A DNA stretch of 64,000 bases from JABDKJ01 sp964609215 (GTDB lineage: Bacteria > Bacteroidota > Bacteroidia > Flavobacteriales_D > JABDKJ01): NCBI GenBank assembly GCA_964609215.1, contig CAZSQZ010000018.1, positions 1 through 64,000 of the forward strand, read 5' to 3'. The translations under genes were made by a program, and so were the position numbers. The first letter of the stretch is position 1, and every line of letters starts with the position of its first letter. Below, one piece after another: positions 25,001 to 32,257 of this stretch. Under the pieces are notes generated by a model. The model saw nothing but the letters and a program-made list of their open reading frames with translations, did not search any database and was not told the DNA's origin.

Positions 25001-28000
25001 AGCTTAATGTTATAACATTTGACCAAACGCCAGTTCCGGCACCATCTGGTTGAAGTCCATTATCATCAGAATCATTGTTGTTATTTGGATCTTCAGTTGA
25101 AGAAATATCATTTGAAGATAATGTGTATTCTGGATCAAGATCCATAATTTTACCATAGTAATCGCCTGGTAAAAGACCGTCTACAAAGTAGTTTCCATTT
25201 GCATCTGTAATGTCTGAACCAACTTGAACATCGTCTCCATTTTCAGCAATACCATCAGGCCCAACTGAGAAGATCAATACTTCAACTCCTTCAATTCCTG
25301 GCTCATTAGCATCTTGAATTCCATTGTTGTTGTTATCAGCAAAAATAGTAGAACCAATGCTTAGTTGAGGAACGAAACCAAAATCCAATGTCATGTTTCC
25401 ATTTGCATCATCTGCATTGTCTTGATCTCCACCTTGACCAGCTTCATTTGTTGGTTCATCACCAGCAGATAAAGTAATTACGTTTGACCAAACACTTGTT
25501 CCAGCGCCATCTGGTTGCAAACCATTGTCATCAGAATCACTATTGTTATTTGGATCTAAAGTTGATCCTGTATCTGTTGAAGATAATGTGTAATTTGGAT
25601 CTAAATCCATGATTTTACCGTAGTAATCACCTGGTAAAAGACCATCTACAAAGTAGTTTCCATCTGCATCTGTTATGTCAGAACCAACTTGAATGTCATC
25701 TGCATTTTCAGCAATGCCATCAGGCCCAACTGAGAAGATTAATACTTCAATACCTTCAATTCCTGACTCATTAGCGTCTTGAACTCCATTATCATTGTTA
25801 TCAGCAAAAACAGTTGATCCAATACTTAGTTGTGGTACAAAACCAAAATCTAATGTCATGTTTCCATTGTCATCATCAGATGAATCTTGGTTTCCACCAG
25901 ACCCAGCTTCATTAGTAGGCTCATTTCCAGCAGAAAGTGTAATCACATTTGACCAAACACCTGATCCATCACCATCAGGCTGAAGACCATTGTCATCAGA
26001 ATCACTATCGTTATTAGGATCTAAAGTTGAACCTATATCAGTAGATGATAAAGTATAATCAGGGTCAAGATTCATGATTTTACCATAGTAATCTCCAGGT
26101 TCAAGGCCTCCAACAAAATAGTCTCCATTTGAATCAGTGATATCTGATCCTGCTTGAATATCGTCTCCATTTTCAGGAATACCATCAGGACCAACAGAGA
26201 AGATTAATACTTCAACTCCTTCAATTCCATCTTCATTAGCATCTTGAATTCCATTGTTATTATTATCGGCAAAGACTGTAGAACCTATTGATAATGTTTG
26301 TTCTAATGTCAATAAAGCCGGATCTTGATCATCTTCGTCTCCGTCTGGATTATTATCACCTGGAGTACCAGTTCCGTCACCATCAACTGTATTGTCAGAT
26401 GGAGAATTTGGGTTTCCACCTGCATCATTTGAGTTATCACCGTCAGGAGTAGAGTCTTTATCATCAAGATTTTCACTGTTCTGAGCATCTGAGATTTCAG
26501 TAATGTTGATTATTTCAGTCCCGTTAAAGTTTTCATCAATAGTCAAAGTAATATCAACTGAAGTTGAAGTACCCGCTGCTAATGCACCTAAATCGAACGT
26601 TCCATCTGCATTCCAATCAGCATCATTTAAAGTCATATCTGCAGGTATATAATCAGTAATTGTTACTGAACTTGCATCTAGATTACCTTGGTTAATTACT
26701 GTAATTGTGAATGTAGCATCGTCACCTGGAGCAAAAGGACCAGCTGAACTTAATACTTTTGTTAAAGCCAAATCAAACATACATGTTTGTGTAATGATTT
26801 GTGTAACAACGGTAGCATTTCCACAATCATCTGTAGCTGTCCAAGTTCTTGTTATTGTCGTTAGACCATCAATTGTCTCAGAAGTTTCATCTGAAGTTAT
26901 TGTAAGGTCTTGATCACAATTATCTGTGAATGTTGGCTCATCCGTTGGAAGTGCTTCTTGACATTCCAATGATACATCTGCAGGTTCGTTTGAAGCTACA
27001 GGTGCAGTTGTGTCATTTATAAAGATAGATTGAATATGTACAGTTTGATTACCACACGCATCTGTTGCTGTCCATGTTCTTCTCACACCTTCTCCACAGA
27101 AATTATTTGCTGGATCTTCAACAAATTCTAAAGTTACTTCAGAACAATTATCAAGAGCTTCAACCTGATCTGCTGGAAGAACTTCGTCCAAGCATTGTAC
27201 TGAATAATCCTCTGGATAAACAGAAAGTGTTGGAGCTGTAGAATCAGTAATCGTTATTGTTTGTGTTAGTGTTTCACTTATGTTTCCACAGTCATCAGTG
27301 GCAAACCATGTTCTGATAATCTCATAACCGCAATCTAAATCGTTTTGAGTTTCGTTAGCTGTGATATCTAAGTCATTATCACAATTGTCAGTAAATGAAG
27401 GTTGATCATTTGGAATGTCATCTTCACAATCCACACTTAAATCTGCAGGAGCAATTCCTGTTGGATTTGTAGTGTCAATTACTTTTATTGTTTGAGAAAC
27501 GGTTACACTGTTTCCACAATCATCAGTTGCAGTCCAAGTTCTGATAATTTCATAACCGCAATCCAAATCATTTTGAACCTCACTTGGATTAATATCTAAA
27601 TTGTTATCACAATTATCAGTAAATGAAGGTTGATCATTTGGAAGTGTATCATCACACTCAACTGTTACATCTGCAGGGGCAGTTCCTGTCGGATTAGTTG
27701 TGTCAACTACTGTTATAGTTTGAGAAACGGTTACACTGTTCCCACAATCATCAGTTGCAGTCCAAGTTCTGATAATTTCATACCCACAATCTAAATCATT
27801 TTGAACTTCACTAGGTGCAATGTCTAAGTTGTTATCGCAATTGTCAGCAAATATTGGTTGATCATTTGGAAGTGTATCATCACACTCAACGGTTACATCT
27901 GCAGGAGCAGTTCCTGTTGGATTAGTTGTATCTACTATTGTTATTGTCTGAGAAACTGTTAACTCATTTCCACACTCATCAGTTGCAGTCCAAGACTTAA

Positions 28001-31000
28001 CTAACTGATATCCACAATCTAAACCTATAGTAGTTTCGTTTGGTGAAACAGTAAAATTACAATCACTTGAGAAAGTTGCTTCTTCTGTTGGTAATTCATC
28101 ATCACATTCCAAGCTTATATCCGCTGGAGCACTTCCAGTAAGTGTTGAGCAAATTTCGTTTATTACAATTTCATCTGTTGCTGTACATCCTTCGCAATCA
28201 GTAACAGTTACTGAATATGTCCCAGCAGAATTTACAGAAATAGTTTCTGAAATTTCTCCTGTAGACCATAGGTAAGTTAAATCAGAGTTTGTTGTAGCTG
28301 TGCAACAATCACCGTATACCATTATGTCGTCAAAGTCAAAAACAGATACAGTACCTCCATTTCCAATTGGGTCGTAGGCTAAAAATTCAAATTCAAATTC
28401 AGAATTTCCAGTGCTTGAGAAAGCTGGATTCCCAATAAAGCTTCGCGTAATTAATTCCCATTGTTGAGGAGCGTTTAGGTCTATTTCTTGATATATTTCG
28501 GCTCCATCTTTAAGAATTCTAAAACCATATTTTGTATTATAATTATTTAATCCAGTGTTTCCTGTTGGATTATCTGCACTGTTCCACAAGTATGAAGATG
28601 GAGAAAATACTCTAAATTGTAACTGTGTTAATCCGCTGTGTTCAGATCCTGAATTATTTAAGTTTATCGTAAATCTAAGCGCCTGAGGATGATTGTCAGA
28701 CCATGAATAAATGTTGTTCATTCCTACGCACATTGCATCACCTGGATTGTTGTCATAGGATTGAGTACAAGAATGAGCACCTTCATTTTTGTAAAGATTT
28801 GATGCATTTACTGTAGCACAAGAAAGATCAGTTATTTGAGCTGTTAACTCTGAAAAATCAAAGTTTGAGTTATCATTACTGTTTGAATAGCAATCATTCA
28901 TATCATAATGTGCAATGATATTATTGTTGTTAAGTAAGCAACTTTCTTCACAAGAAGAAATTCCACTAATGGAAGGAGTAAGGATCAGATTATCGATTTC
29001 GCAAAGTGTTTGATCATCTCCTAAACCAACATCTAATAAGCATTCGATGGTGTTATCAATGTAGAAGGTTAATTCAATTTGCCCACAAAGTTCTCCATTT
29101 CCGTTATCTTGATTATAAGCATTTGCTTGCAAGTTATGCGTTCCTATACCTCCTGACCAATTGTCACCATTTTCGGCTCCTCCAGGAAAAGTATACAATA
29201 CAACATTTTCGGTTTGAGTATATCCATCGACCAACCAAGTAACACTTTCAACTGCACCAGAAGTTTGAGCAACTAAGTAATAATTGGCCGGAAGATCATT
29301 GATATTAATTTGCTCATTGTTTTGAATAGGACCATATGCAGCTTGATCAGTTTGCTGGTCGTAGAAATAAATACCATCGAGGGTTCCGCAATCGATAGCA
29401 CAGTAATTTGCTTGGATATTCCATGTAGCATTATCACACCCGTAAACTGTAAAACTTTCATCAAATAATGAAGTGTTAAAGTTTGGAGCTACAGCTCTCC
29501 ACATTTGTTCATCTTCAGTATTAAATGAAGAAGAGCCTCCAGGTTGAAGAGTAGTTTCATAAACATCTCCAGTTGGAAGCCATCTGTATATATCAATTTC
29601 ACAATTACCATTGTTGGTAATATCTATTGTTGGGTTACAACAATAATCTGGAGATACAGTCCAAGTCACATTGTCACATCCATATGTGGTAATGCTTTCA
29701 TCATAAAGTAAATTACTCCAAATATTATCAGTATCAACTACTCTCCACATTTGTCCATCTTGAGTTGGTGCCCAAAAAGAACTACCAGCTTGAAGTGTTT
29801 CTTGAAAAATATCACCTGAAGGCTGCCATTTGTATACATTAACAGGACAATTTCCGTTGTTCACTATATCAATTCCCGGATTACAAGCTACAATTTCAAA
29901 AGTCAACCAGATTTGTCCACAGTGTTCTCCAGCTCCATTATCTTGGTTATATGCATTTGCATCAATATTGTGTGTTCCAACACCACCAGACCAACTAGTG
30001 CCATTTTCAGCTCCTGCTGGAAAAGTGTATGATACTACATTCTCTGTTACAGCGTACCCATCTACCCAAAAAGTAACACTTTCAATATTACCACTGGTTT
30101 GAGCTACTAAATAGTATTCTGTTGGTAGATCAGCTAAGCTTATTTGCTCATTATTCTGAATAGGTCCGTATGCAGGAGCATCTGTTGCTTGGTCGTAAAA
30201 ATATAATCCATCCAAAGTTCCGCATAAAGAAGCGCAACTGTTTTCAGTTGAAACTGCAACAGCAGATAAACCAACTGAGGCACCGTTAACATCAGGACTG
30301 CATACTTTTAATTTAATCCGATCGAAATTCTGATTAACATTTGGTAGAGTTAGTGAGTATATTGCTGCTTCATTCCCAGCATTTTGTGCTGTAAAAGTTT
30401 GTGAAACTGTATTGACCACGTTTCCACTATTATCCAATGAACTAGCTGTAATAACAACTTCTCTATTATCATTCGCTTTTTCATGAACAGGAACAATAAC
30501 TTCAATATCTCTATCCGTTCCGGAGGTTCCTATATTAATGGTTTCTTCTATGCAGCTATGATTAAGTTCTTCATCAAACTTATACACTACCGAAGCTGCT
30601 CCAACTTCAGATCTTTCGACATGAATTACCATACTTGCAGCTTCACAACTGTTTAGGTTGCCCAAACAAATTTGATTTTCTGAGCCATTGAAAGTGTATC
30701 TATAGATTCTCTCTAATGCACTACCTCCATTTTGAACAGCATTAGTACCGATAACGTTATTTCCATTAATACTGATTTGATTATCGGGAAAATTGTTTCC
30801 AGGACAATCGAAGTTTTCAATCCACACTTCCACATGGATTGATAAAACATTTCCAGGGTTAGGAACATTGATACAGTTATCAGTATCGTCCTTCATTCCA
30901 AATATGTGTGTGTCAACTGTTTTGTCTTCACCACAAAAATTGGAAATAATGCTCTGACTCTTAAGAGAAGAACAAGTAAAGATTAATAGAAATGACAATA

Positions 31001-31040
31001 TGGAAATTTGATAAAAACGCGTAATCGTAAAAAGTTTCAT
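16023..31040 (-). CDS. Giant secreted adhesin C (about 5005 aa) with T9SS sorting domain
   Basis: One uninterrupted frame, roughly 0.5 MDa. Start choice: an in-frame ATG at 31067 exists, but ATG 31040 gives the signal peptide MKLFTITRF...LLIFTCSSLKSQS and has the same surroundings (GCTATGAAACTTTTTACG) as the start of B, so 31040 is preferred. Order: unknown ~250-aa N-domain; X, Y, Y, X; Ig/PKD-like domain split by a ~220-aa head; 6 HYR-like; DUF11; 4 SdrD_B; DUF11; 3 HYR-like; 2 DUF11; SdrD_B; DUF11; 22 HYR-like; T9SS type A sorting domain (SAPNPFTTNNK, GVYYLKLFYKDKF, ending SHKIIKVN). Its promoter and terminator suggest a single-gene unit. Inferred role: very long surface filament or adhesin. 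Calcium is likely needed for the SdrD_B parts. Confidence 0.95.
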   Translation of the reverse strand: MKLFTITRFYQISILSFLLIFTCSSLKSQSIISNFCGEDKTVDTHIFGMKDDTDNCINVPNPGNVLSIHVEVWIENFDCPGNNFPDNQISINGNNVIGTNAVQNGGSALERIYRYTFNGSENQICLGNLNSCEAASMVIHVERSEVGAASVVYKFDEELNHSCIEETINIGTSGTDRDIEVIVPVHEKANDNREVVITASSLDNSGNVVNTVSQTFTAQNAGNEAAIYSLTLPNVNQNFDRIKLKVCSPDVNGASVGLSAVAVSTENSCASLCGTLDGLYFYDQATDAPAYGPIQNNEQISLADLPTEYYLVAQTSGNIESVTFWVDGYAVTENVVSYTFPAGAENGTSWSGGVGTHNIDANAYNQDNGAGEHCGQIWLTFEIVACNPGIDIVNNGNCPVNVYKWQPSGDIFQETLQAGSSFWAPTQDGQMWRVVDTDNIWSNLLYDESITTYGCDNVTWTVSPDYCCNPTIDITNNGNCEIDIYRWLPTGDVYETTLQPGGSSSFNTEDEQMWRAVAPNFNTSLFDESFTVYGCDNATWNIQANYCAIDCGTLDGIYFYDQQTDQAAYGPIQNNEQININDLPANYYLVAQTSGAVESVTWLVDGYTQTENVVLYTFPGGAENGDNWSGGIGTHNLQANAYNQDNGNGELCGQIELTFYIDNTIECLLDVGLGDDQTLCEIDNLILTPSISGISSCEESCLLNNNNIIAHYDMNDCYSNSNDNSNFDFSELTAQITDLSCATVNASNLYKNEGAHSCTQSYDNNPGDAMCVGMNNIYSWSDNHPQALRFTINLNNSGSEHSGLTQLQFRVFSPSSYLWNSADNPTGNTGLNNYNTKYGFRILKDGAEIYQEIDLNAPQQWELITRSFIGNPAFSSTGNSEFEFEFLAYDPIGNGGTVSVFDFDDIMVYGDCCTATTNSDLTYLWSTGEISETISVNSAGTYSVTVTDCEGCTATDEIVINEICSTLTGSAPADISLECDDELPTEEATFSSDCNFTVSPNETTIGLDCGYQLVKSWTATDECGNELTVSQTITIVDTTNPTGTAPADVTVECDDTLPNDQPIFADNCDNNLDIAPSEVQNDLDCGYEIIRTWTATDDCGNSVTVSQTITVVDTTNPTGTAPADVTVECDDTLPNDQPSFTDNCDNNLDINPSEVQNDLDCGYEIIRTWTATDDCGNSVTVSQTIKVIDTTNPTGIAPADLSVDCEDDIPNDQPSFTDNCDNDLDITANETQNDLDCGYEIIRTWFATDDCGNISETLTQTITITDSTAPTLSVYPEDYSVQCLDEVLPADQVEALDNCSEVTLEFVEDPANNFCGEGVRRTWTATDACGNQTVHIQSIFINDTTAPVASNEPADVSLECQEALPTDEPTFTDNCDQDLTITSDETSETIDGLTTITRTWTATDDCGNATVVTQIITQTCMFDLALTKVLSSAGPFAPGDDATFTITVINQGNLDASSVTITDYIPADMTLNDADWNADGTFDLGALAAGTSTSVDITLTIDENFNGTEIINITEISDAQNSENLDDKDSTPDGDNSNDAGGNPNSPSDNTVDGDGTGTPGDNNPDGDEDDQDPALLTLEQTLSIGSTVFADNNNNGIQDANEDGIEGVEVLIFSVGPDGIPENGDDIQAGSDITDSNGDYFVGGLEPGDYYGKIMNLDPDYTLSSTDIGSTLDPNNDSDSDDNGLQPDGDGSGVWSNVITLSAGNEPTNEAGSGGNQDSSDDDNGNMTLDFGFVPQLSIGSTVFADNNDNGVQDANESGIEGIEVLIFSVGPDGIAENADDIQVGSDITDADGNYFVDGLLPGDYYGKIMDLDPNYTLSSTDTGSTLDPNNNSDSDDNGLQPDGAGTSVWSNVITLSAGDEPTNEAGQGGDQDNADDANGNMTLDFGFVPQLSIGSTIFADNNNNGIQDANEPGIEGVEVLIFSVGPDGIAENGDDVQVGSDITDANGNYFVDGLLPGDYYGKIMDLDPEYTLSSNDISSTEDPNNNNDSDDNGLQPDGAGTGVWSNVITLSSGDEPTNEAGQGGDQDDADDANGNMTLDFGFVPELSIGSTVFVDNNDNGIQDNDDDGIEGILVEVFSVGPDGVKDGGDDSLAGSDTTDENGNYFVDGLLPGDYYVKINEPSEDYPTSSTDIASSSNPNNDQDNDDNGQQDNTGEMVMSDIVTLEGDSEPTGADENASGGDQDDADDDNGNMTIDFGFVPIFDLALTKELTSAGPFAPGDEVTYTINVINQGSANATSITLVDYVPAGMTNNDADWAGGVFELGALAAGASTSVEITLTIDSDFTGGDLVNFAEIADATNPAETPDIDSTPDTDDSNDAGGQPDSPADNNVNGNGTGTPGDDNPVTDEDDHDPATLNACDAQGPVVECPDDLELPCNSDTPEANTDDVIASDPFGIASIEFIGDEESFDGCTKVITRTYRATDNCGNSTDCTQTISIPTDSEAPVLSDYPEDFTVQCLEEIEPAEEITATDNCTSPITVEFVEDPTNDFCGDGVRRTWTATDACGNQTIHIQSIFVNDTTAPIASDVPADVTLECNDPLPTDEPTFTDNCEFDLTIDFEETSVSDGGTTTITRTWTATDHCQNATVAQQIIIVECEFDLALTKELSSAGPFAPGDDVTFTITVINQGDIDATSITLTDYAPAGSSLNDADWNADATFDLGALAAGESTTIDVTLKIDENFQGSSLVNFAEISDAENAEGVEDIDSTPDADNNNDAGGEPGTPTDNEVNEEAPIDEDDHDPAELILDQVFDLALIKELSSAGPFAPGDDVTFTITVVNQGTLDATDVVISDYIPAGLSLADADWNADGTFDLGNLAAGASTTIDITLAIDDNFNGSQLVNFAEISNADNLLGEEDQDSTPDSDNSNDAGGQPDSPADNELNGNGNGTPGDDNPAGDEDDHDPASIEIEQTLSIGSTVFVDVNDNGIQDAGETGLEGITVEVFNVGPDGVKGGGDDTLAGSDTTDEDGNYFVDGLAPGDYYVKINTPLTGYETSSTDIASTDDPNNNTDSDDNGQQDAAGEMVMSDIITLSAGDEPSNEDGEGGDQDAADDDNGNMTVDFGFIPTFDLALKKTLTSAGPFGAGSEVTYEIEVINQGTADATSITIIDYAPDGMQNNDADWNADGTFDVGPLAAGTTTTVEVTLTIDADFAGGDLINFAEIADATNPAGSDDVDSTPDSDNTNDAGGQPDSASDNAVNGDGTGTPGDENASTDEDDHDPASLNACDGIDPIVECPEDLELPCNSDTPAPNTDDVVASDPAGIASIEFIGDDESFDGCTKVITRTYRATDNCGNSADCTQTITIPTDSEAPVLSDYPENFTVQCLEEITPAEEITATDNCTAPVTVDFVEDPTNDFCGDGVRRTWTATDACGNQTIHIQSIFINDTTAPEANDIEDIELECGDDIPENEPTFTDNCNFDLTITMEETTTDINCGVQITRTWTAEDHCGNVTTSDQVITITDNTDPVLSGVPANESVECDEMPDAAVVTATDICDGDIPVEMTEVISDGCPYTVERTYTATDACGNVATATQVITVNDETAPELIGVPANYTAECGEAPAVAPVTATDNCSSDLTVEFTELVISDSCPIEIERTWTVTDACGNTTEASQSIFIDDTTAPELIGVPADIAVECDEIPAAPIVTATDNCDNVGVDFTEVISDGCPYTITRTWSASDACGNTNEVTQTITVTDNIAPVLVGVPDDVNDECSSVPSAPNVTATDNCDTDVIVTLNEETVGNSCPLTVIRTWTATDACGNTAEASQTIIIDDTIAPEVLSSLEDITVECTDIPDPIELEVADNCDIDPDVIFSEQILMQACGYVIVRTYSIEDLCGNEAFAEYTITVVDTTAPVLSSTPADITVSCGEVPTAPSITATDACDGNIDVSFSQFGYNGVDCEGQLTRVWTAEDACGNEVSHTQIITIEDTVAPTLVNGLEDLSLMCEDNLPTDLPTYEDNCDDDVTVTVTETTNDLACGFEVIRTFTATDDCGNVSTSNQTITVLDQADPVLIDVPADATVECDNIPASANVTASDDCSEVTVEFNEVISDGCPYDIIRTWTAVDECGNSTSASQVLTVIDSTLPEFSNPPADLTVECDDIPAAAQVSATDNCSDVTIEFSEVISDGCPYDIIRTWTATDACGNVAAHTQVITVEDTQAPILNNVPADYTAECGDAPALAPVTASDNCSNNIVVVFSEQVNSASCPISIVRTWTATDGCGNIAEASQNILISDEEAPVLSELPADLTVECDNIPAPANVTATDNCTNPIVEFTEVQTDGCPYQIIRTWSTADDCGNETSHVQTITVEDTNAPVFSGIPADFSAECGDVPSIASPSATDNCSADVLITFSSEVVNEACPLIIERTWTAVDACGNTTSETQTITFDDQTAPVMSGVPENESVECDNIPAPANVTATDNCDSAPVIEFNEVTIGQGCTYELVRTWTATDACGNASQQIQTIFVSDTENPLAANEPADVTIECGDALPEDEPTFSDNCDTDLIINFSEETIDAPCGEILVRQWMGIDDCGNTTIVNQLITITDTTAPTVTGPTDANIDCSEELPTEEPQFSDICDDNLSISLDEDIQTNTCGYVLTRTYTASDECGNTTDFVQVITVTDGNNPSISAPADETVECDAVPAPGNPIASDLCDDELEITFEEVIGQGCPYTITRTWTATDDCGNSSSATQTITVVDTVEPELIGVPANITIDCESIPSPPIVGATDNCGQVEAILTETTNFDECPYTLTRTWTTTDACGNTASASQVITIIDNVEPELIDFEGAINVQCDESDEIYIQAEDNCTEVTISIVQDLLFSGNCYGTIERTYLVEDECGNSLTVIQYLFLEDDIAPTFDSTPEETITILCGEDIPEPETLTASDNCDTDVVIAVTDQVSNGGNCPYEITRTYTALDACGNSTDFVQTIDVIANPLADSGDIVITSAPNPFTTNNKVTMTIPQDGFVQFTVVNTLGQEVQLLIEGELEAEILYEFELQTQGWDDGVYYLKLFYKDKFESHKIIKVN
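16310..21382 (-). repeat. 22 HYR-like repeats near the C-terminus of adhesin C
   Basis: Twenty-two repeats of about 72-80 aa begin after the last DUF11 linker (NACDGIDPIVECPED, near 21,375) and run to the sorting domain. The typical unit is DxTAPxLxGVPAD, VECDxIP, TDNC, SDGCPYTITRTWTATDACGN, then a TQTITV strand. One unit (near 19,390) carries QFGYNGVDC, the same variant found three times in B. The penultimate unit is the diverged QAEDNC / YLVED type also found near the end of B. Confidence 0.85.
21383..26795 (-). repeat. DUF11 / SdrD_B / HYR stalk block in adhesin C
   Basis: Read in protein order: DUF11 (about 26785-26310), four SdrD_B repeats of ~468 bp (about 26300-24440), DUF11 (24432-23970), three HYR-like (about 23968-23250), DUF11 (23247-22805), DUF11 (22795-22320), SdrD_B (22305-21870), DUF11 (21845-21385). 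Each DUF11 ends with the acidic DSTPD / NDAGG / DEDDHDPA linker. SdrD_B loops read ADNNNNGIQD or VDNNDNGIQD. Confidence 0.85.
26785..28160 (-). repeat. Six N-proximal HYR-like repeats of adhesin C
   Basis: Six repeats follow the split Ig-like domain. Units 2 and 3 are near-identical (TNPTGTAPADVTVECDDTLP, SEVQNDLDCGYEIIRTWTAT), which suggests a recent single-unit duplication. Units 5 and 6 match the later pair that precedes the third DUF11 (PEDYSVQC.../ PADVSLEC), so this block was also copied within the gene. Confidence 0.8.
28290..28940 (-). other. Head domain inserted in the Ig-like domain of adhesin C
   Basis: About 215 aa lie between ILTPSISGISSCEESC and LTYLWSTGEISE, the two halves of one Ig/PKD-like domain. 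The segment starts with IIAHYDMNDCYSNS, has LRFTINLNNSG, FRVFSPSSYLWNS, YGFRILKDGAEIYQE and ends FEFLAYDPIG...FDFDDIMVYGDCC. The alternating hydrophobic pattern and the closing F-D-D strand look like a jelly-roll beta-sandwich as in many carbohydrate-binding modules. This is inference, with no family assigned. Confidence 0.6.
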
Positions 31041-31195
31041 AGCCAAAATTTTAATTTTCTTAAACACTTATCTATCAACACTTATCTAACAATGGCAATG
31101 TTTCAACAAGGATAGTACTCACTTCTACGGGTGAACACTGAAATTGTTATAGACCAATCGATGTAAAATTTAGACAAACGTTAATTATTTTTCGG

Positions 31196-31227
31196 CAAAT
31201 ATACATTAACGGGTGTGTCCGTGTCAA
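31196..31227 (-). promoter_or_regulatory. Promoter of adhesin C
   Basis: On the minus strand TTG (31227-31225) is followed after 21 bases by TATATTTG (31203-31196), an exact TAnnTTTG box, then C. The predicted start near 31,189 gives a leader of about 150 nt before ATG 31040. The rest of the 31,041-31,332 spacer shows no other feature. Confidence 0.6.
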
Positions 31228-31332
31228 TAGTAGAAATGATAAATAATTACATTAAATCGACTAAAGCACGATATTTATAGATAAGAAACGGTAAAAAGAT
31301 GTTGTAATAAGTCAGATTTGAGCTTAGCTTTT

Positions 31333-32220
31333 TTATTTGAAGGTCTCCGAAACTATTAATTCCTTACTATCTTTCCTATATGAATAAAAGCCATTTCCGG
31401 TTTTTCTGCCTAAATTATTGGAATTGACCATATTAACTAGAAGAGGACATGGACTATATTTAGGAAGTCCGAAACCATCATTAAGTACATTTAGTATTGC
31501 AAGACATACGTCCAATCCGATAAAATCCGCTAATTGAAGAGGCCCCATGGGATGAGCCATACCCAATTTCATCACGCTGTCGATTTCTTCTACTCCTGCA
31601 ACACCTTCATGCAAAGAATAAATGGCTTCGTTAATCATTGGCATCAATATTCTGTTTGCCACGAAACCCGGATAGTCATTTACTTCTACCGGTACCTTGC
31701 CAATTGACTTAGAAAGGCTCATTATTTCGTTTGTTACTTCATCTGAAGTATTGTAGCCCTTGATGACTTCTACCAGTTTCATTATCGGAACTGGATTCAT
31801 AAAATGCATACCAATGACATTTTCCGATTTTGAAGTTACCGAAGCAATTTTGGTAATTGAAATTGAGGAAGTATTGGTAGCAAGTATACAATTGTCGGAA
31901 CTATTTGCATCAAGCTCTTTAAAAATTTTAAGCTTAAGGTCTAAGTTTTCTGTTGCGGCTTCTATTATTAAGTCTCTATCTAATATGTTGTTTTCGTAAC
32001 TCGTTAAGGTTTTAATATTTGAGATAGTATCAGATTTATCTTGCTCGGTGATTCGCTCTTTGGCAATCATTCTATCCAAGTTCTTAGCAATATTTGCAAT
32101 GCCCTTTTCAAGCTGTTCCTGCGAAATATCAATAAGTAAAACATCATGTCCATTTTGGGCAAAAACATGAGCTATTCCATTTCCCATTGTTCCTGCACCA
32201 ATAACCGCTACTTTTTTCAT
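31333..32220 (-). CDS. 3-hydroxybutyryl-CoA / 3-hydroxyacyl-CoA dehydrogenase
   Basis: 295 aa, the usual length for stand-alone FAD-independent 3-hydroxyacyl-CoA dehydrogenases (Hbd/PaaH type). It oxidises (S)-3-hydroxyacyl-CoA with NAD(P) in fatty acid or butanoate metabolism in the cytoplasm. The Rossmann motif GAGTMGNG is at residues 8-15. The catalytic His lies in GMHFMNPVPIMKLVEVI (mid-protein) with its paired Glu. The C-terminal helical domain contains NRILMPMINEA and GMAHPMGPLQLADFIGLD. It is the last gene of a minus-strand run beginning with the Gfo/Idh gene. The 37-base gap to the glycosylphosphotransferase is compatible with cotranscription, although functions differ. Confidence 0.93.
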   Translation of the reverse strand: MKKVAVIGAGTMGNGIAHVFAQNGHDVLLIDISQEQLEKGIANIAKNLDRMIAKERITEQDKSDTISNIKTLTSYENNILDRDLIIEAATENLDLKLKIFKELDANSSDNCILATNTSSISITKIASVTSKSENVIGMHFMNPVPIMKLVEVIKGYNTSDEVTNEIMSLSKSIGKVPVEVNDYPGFVANRILMPMINEAIYSLHEGVAGVEEIDSVMKLGMAHPMGPLQLADFIGLDVCLAILNVLNDGFGLPKYSPCPLLVNMVNSNNLGRKTGNGFYSYRKDSKELIVSETFK

Positions 32221-32257
32221 ACTAGATATTTATCGGGTAAAGTTATTAAGATTTAAA

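Noticed and set aside
16023..31067. Adhesin C considered a chimera or misassembly because of its size
   Set aside because: The frame is continuous, the domain order parallels A, and promoter, signal peptide, sorting domain and terminator are all present. Collapsed or expanded repeats cannot be excluded.
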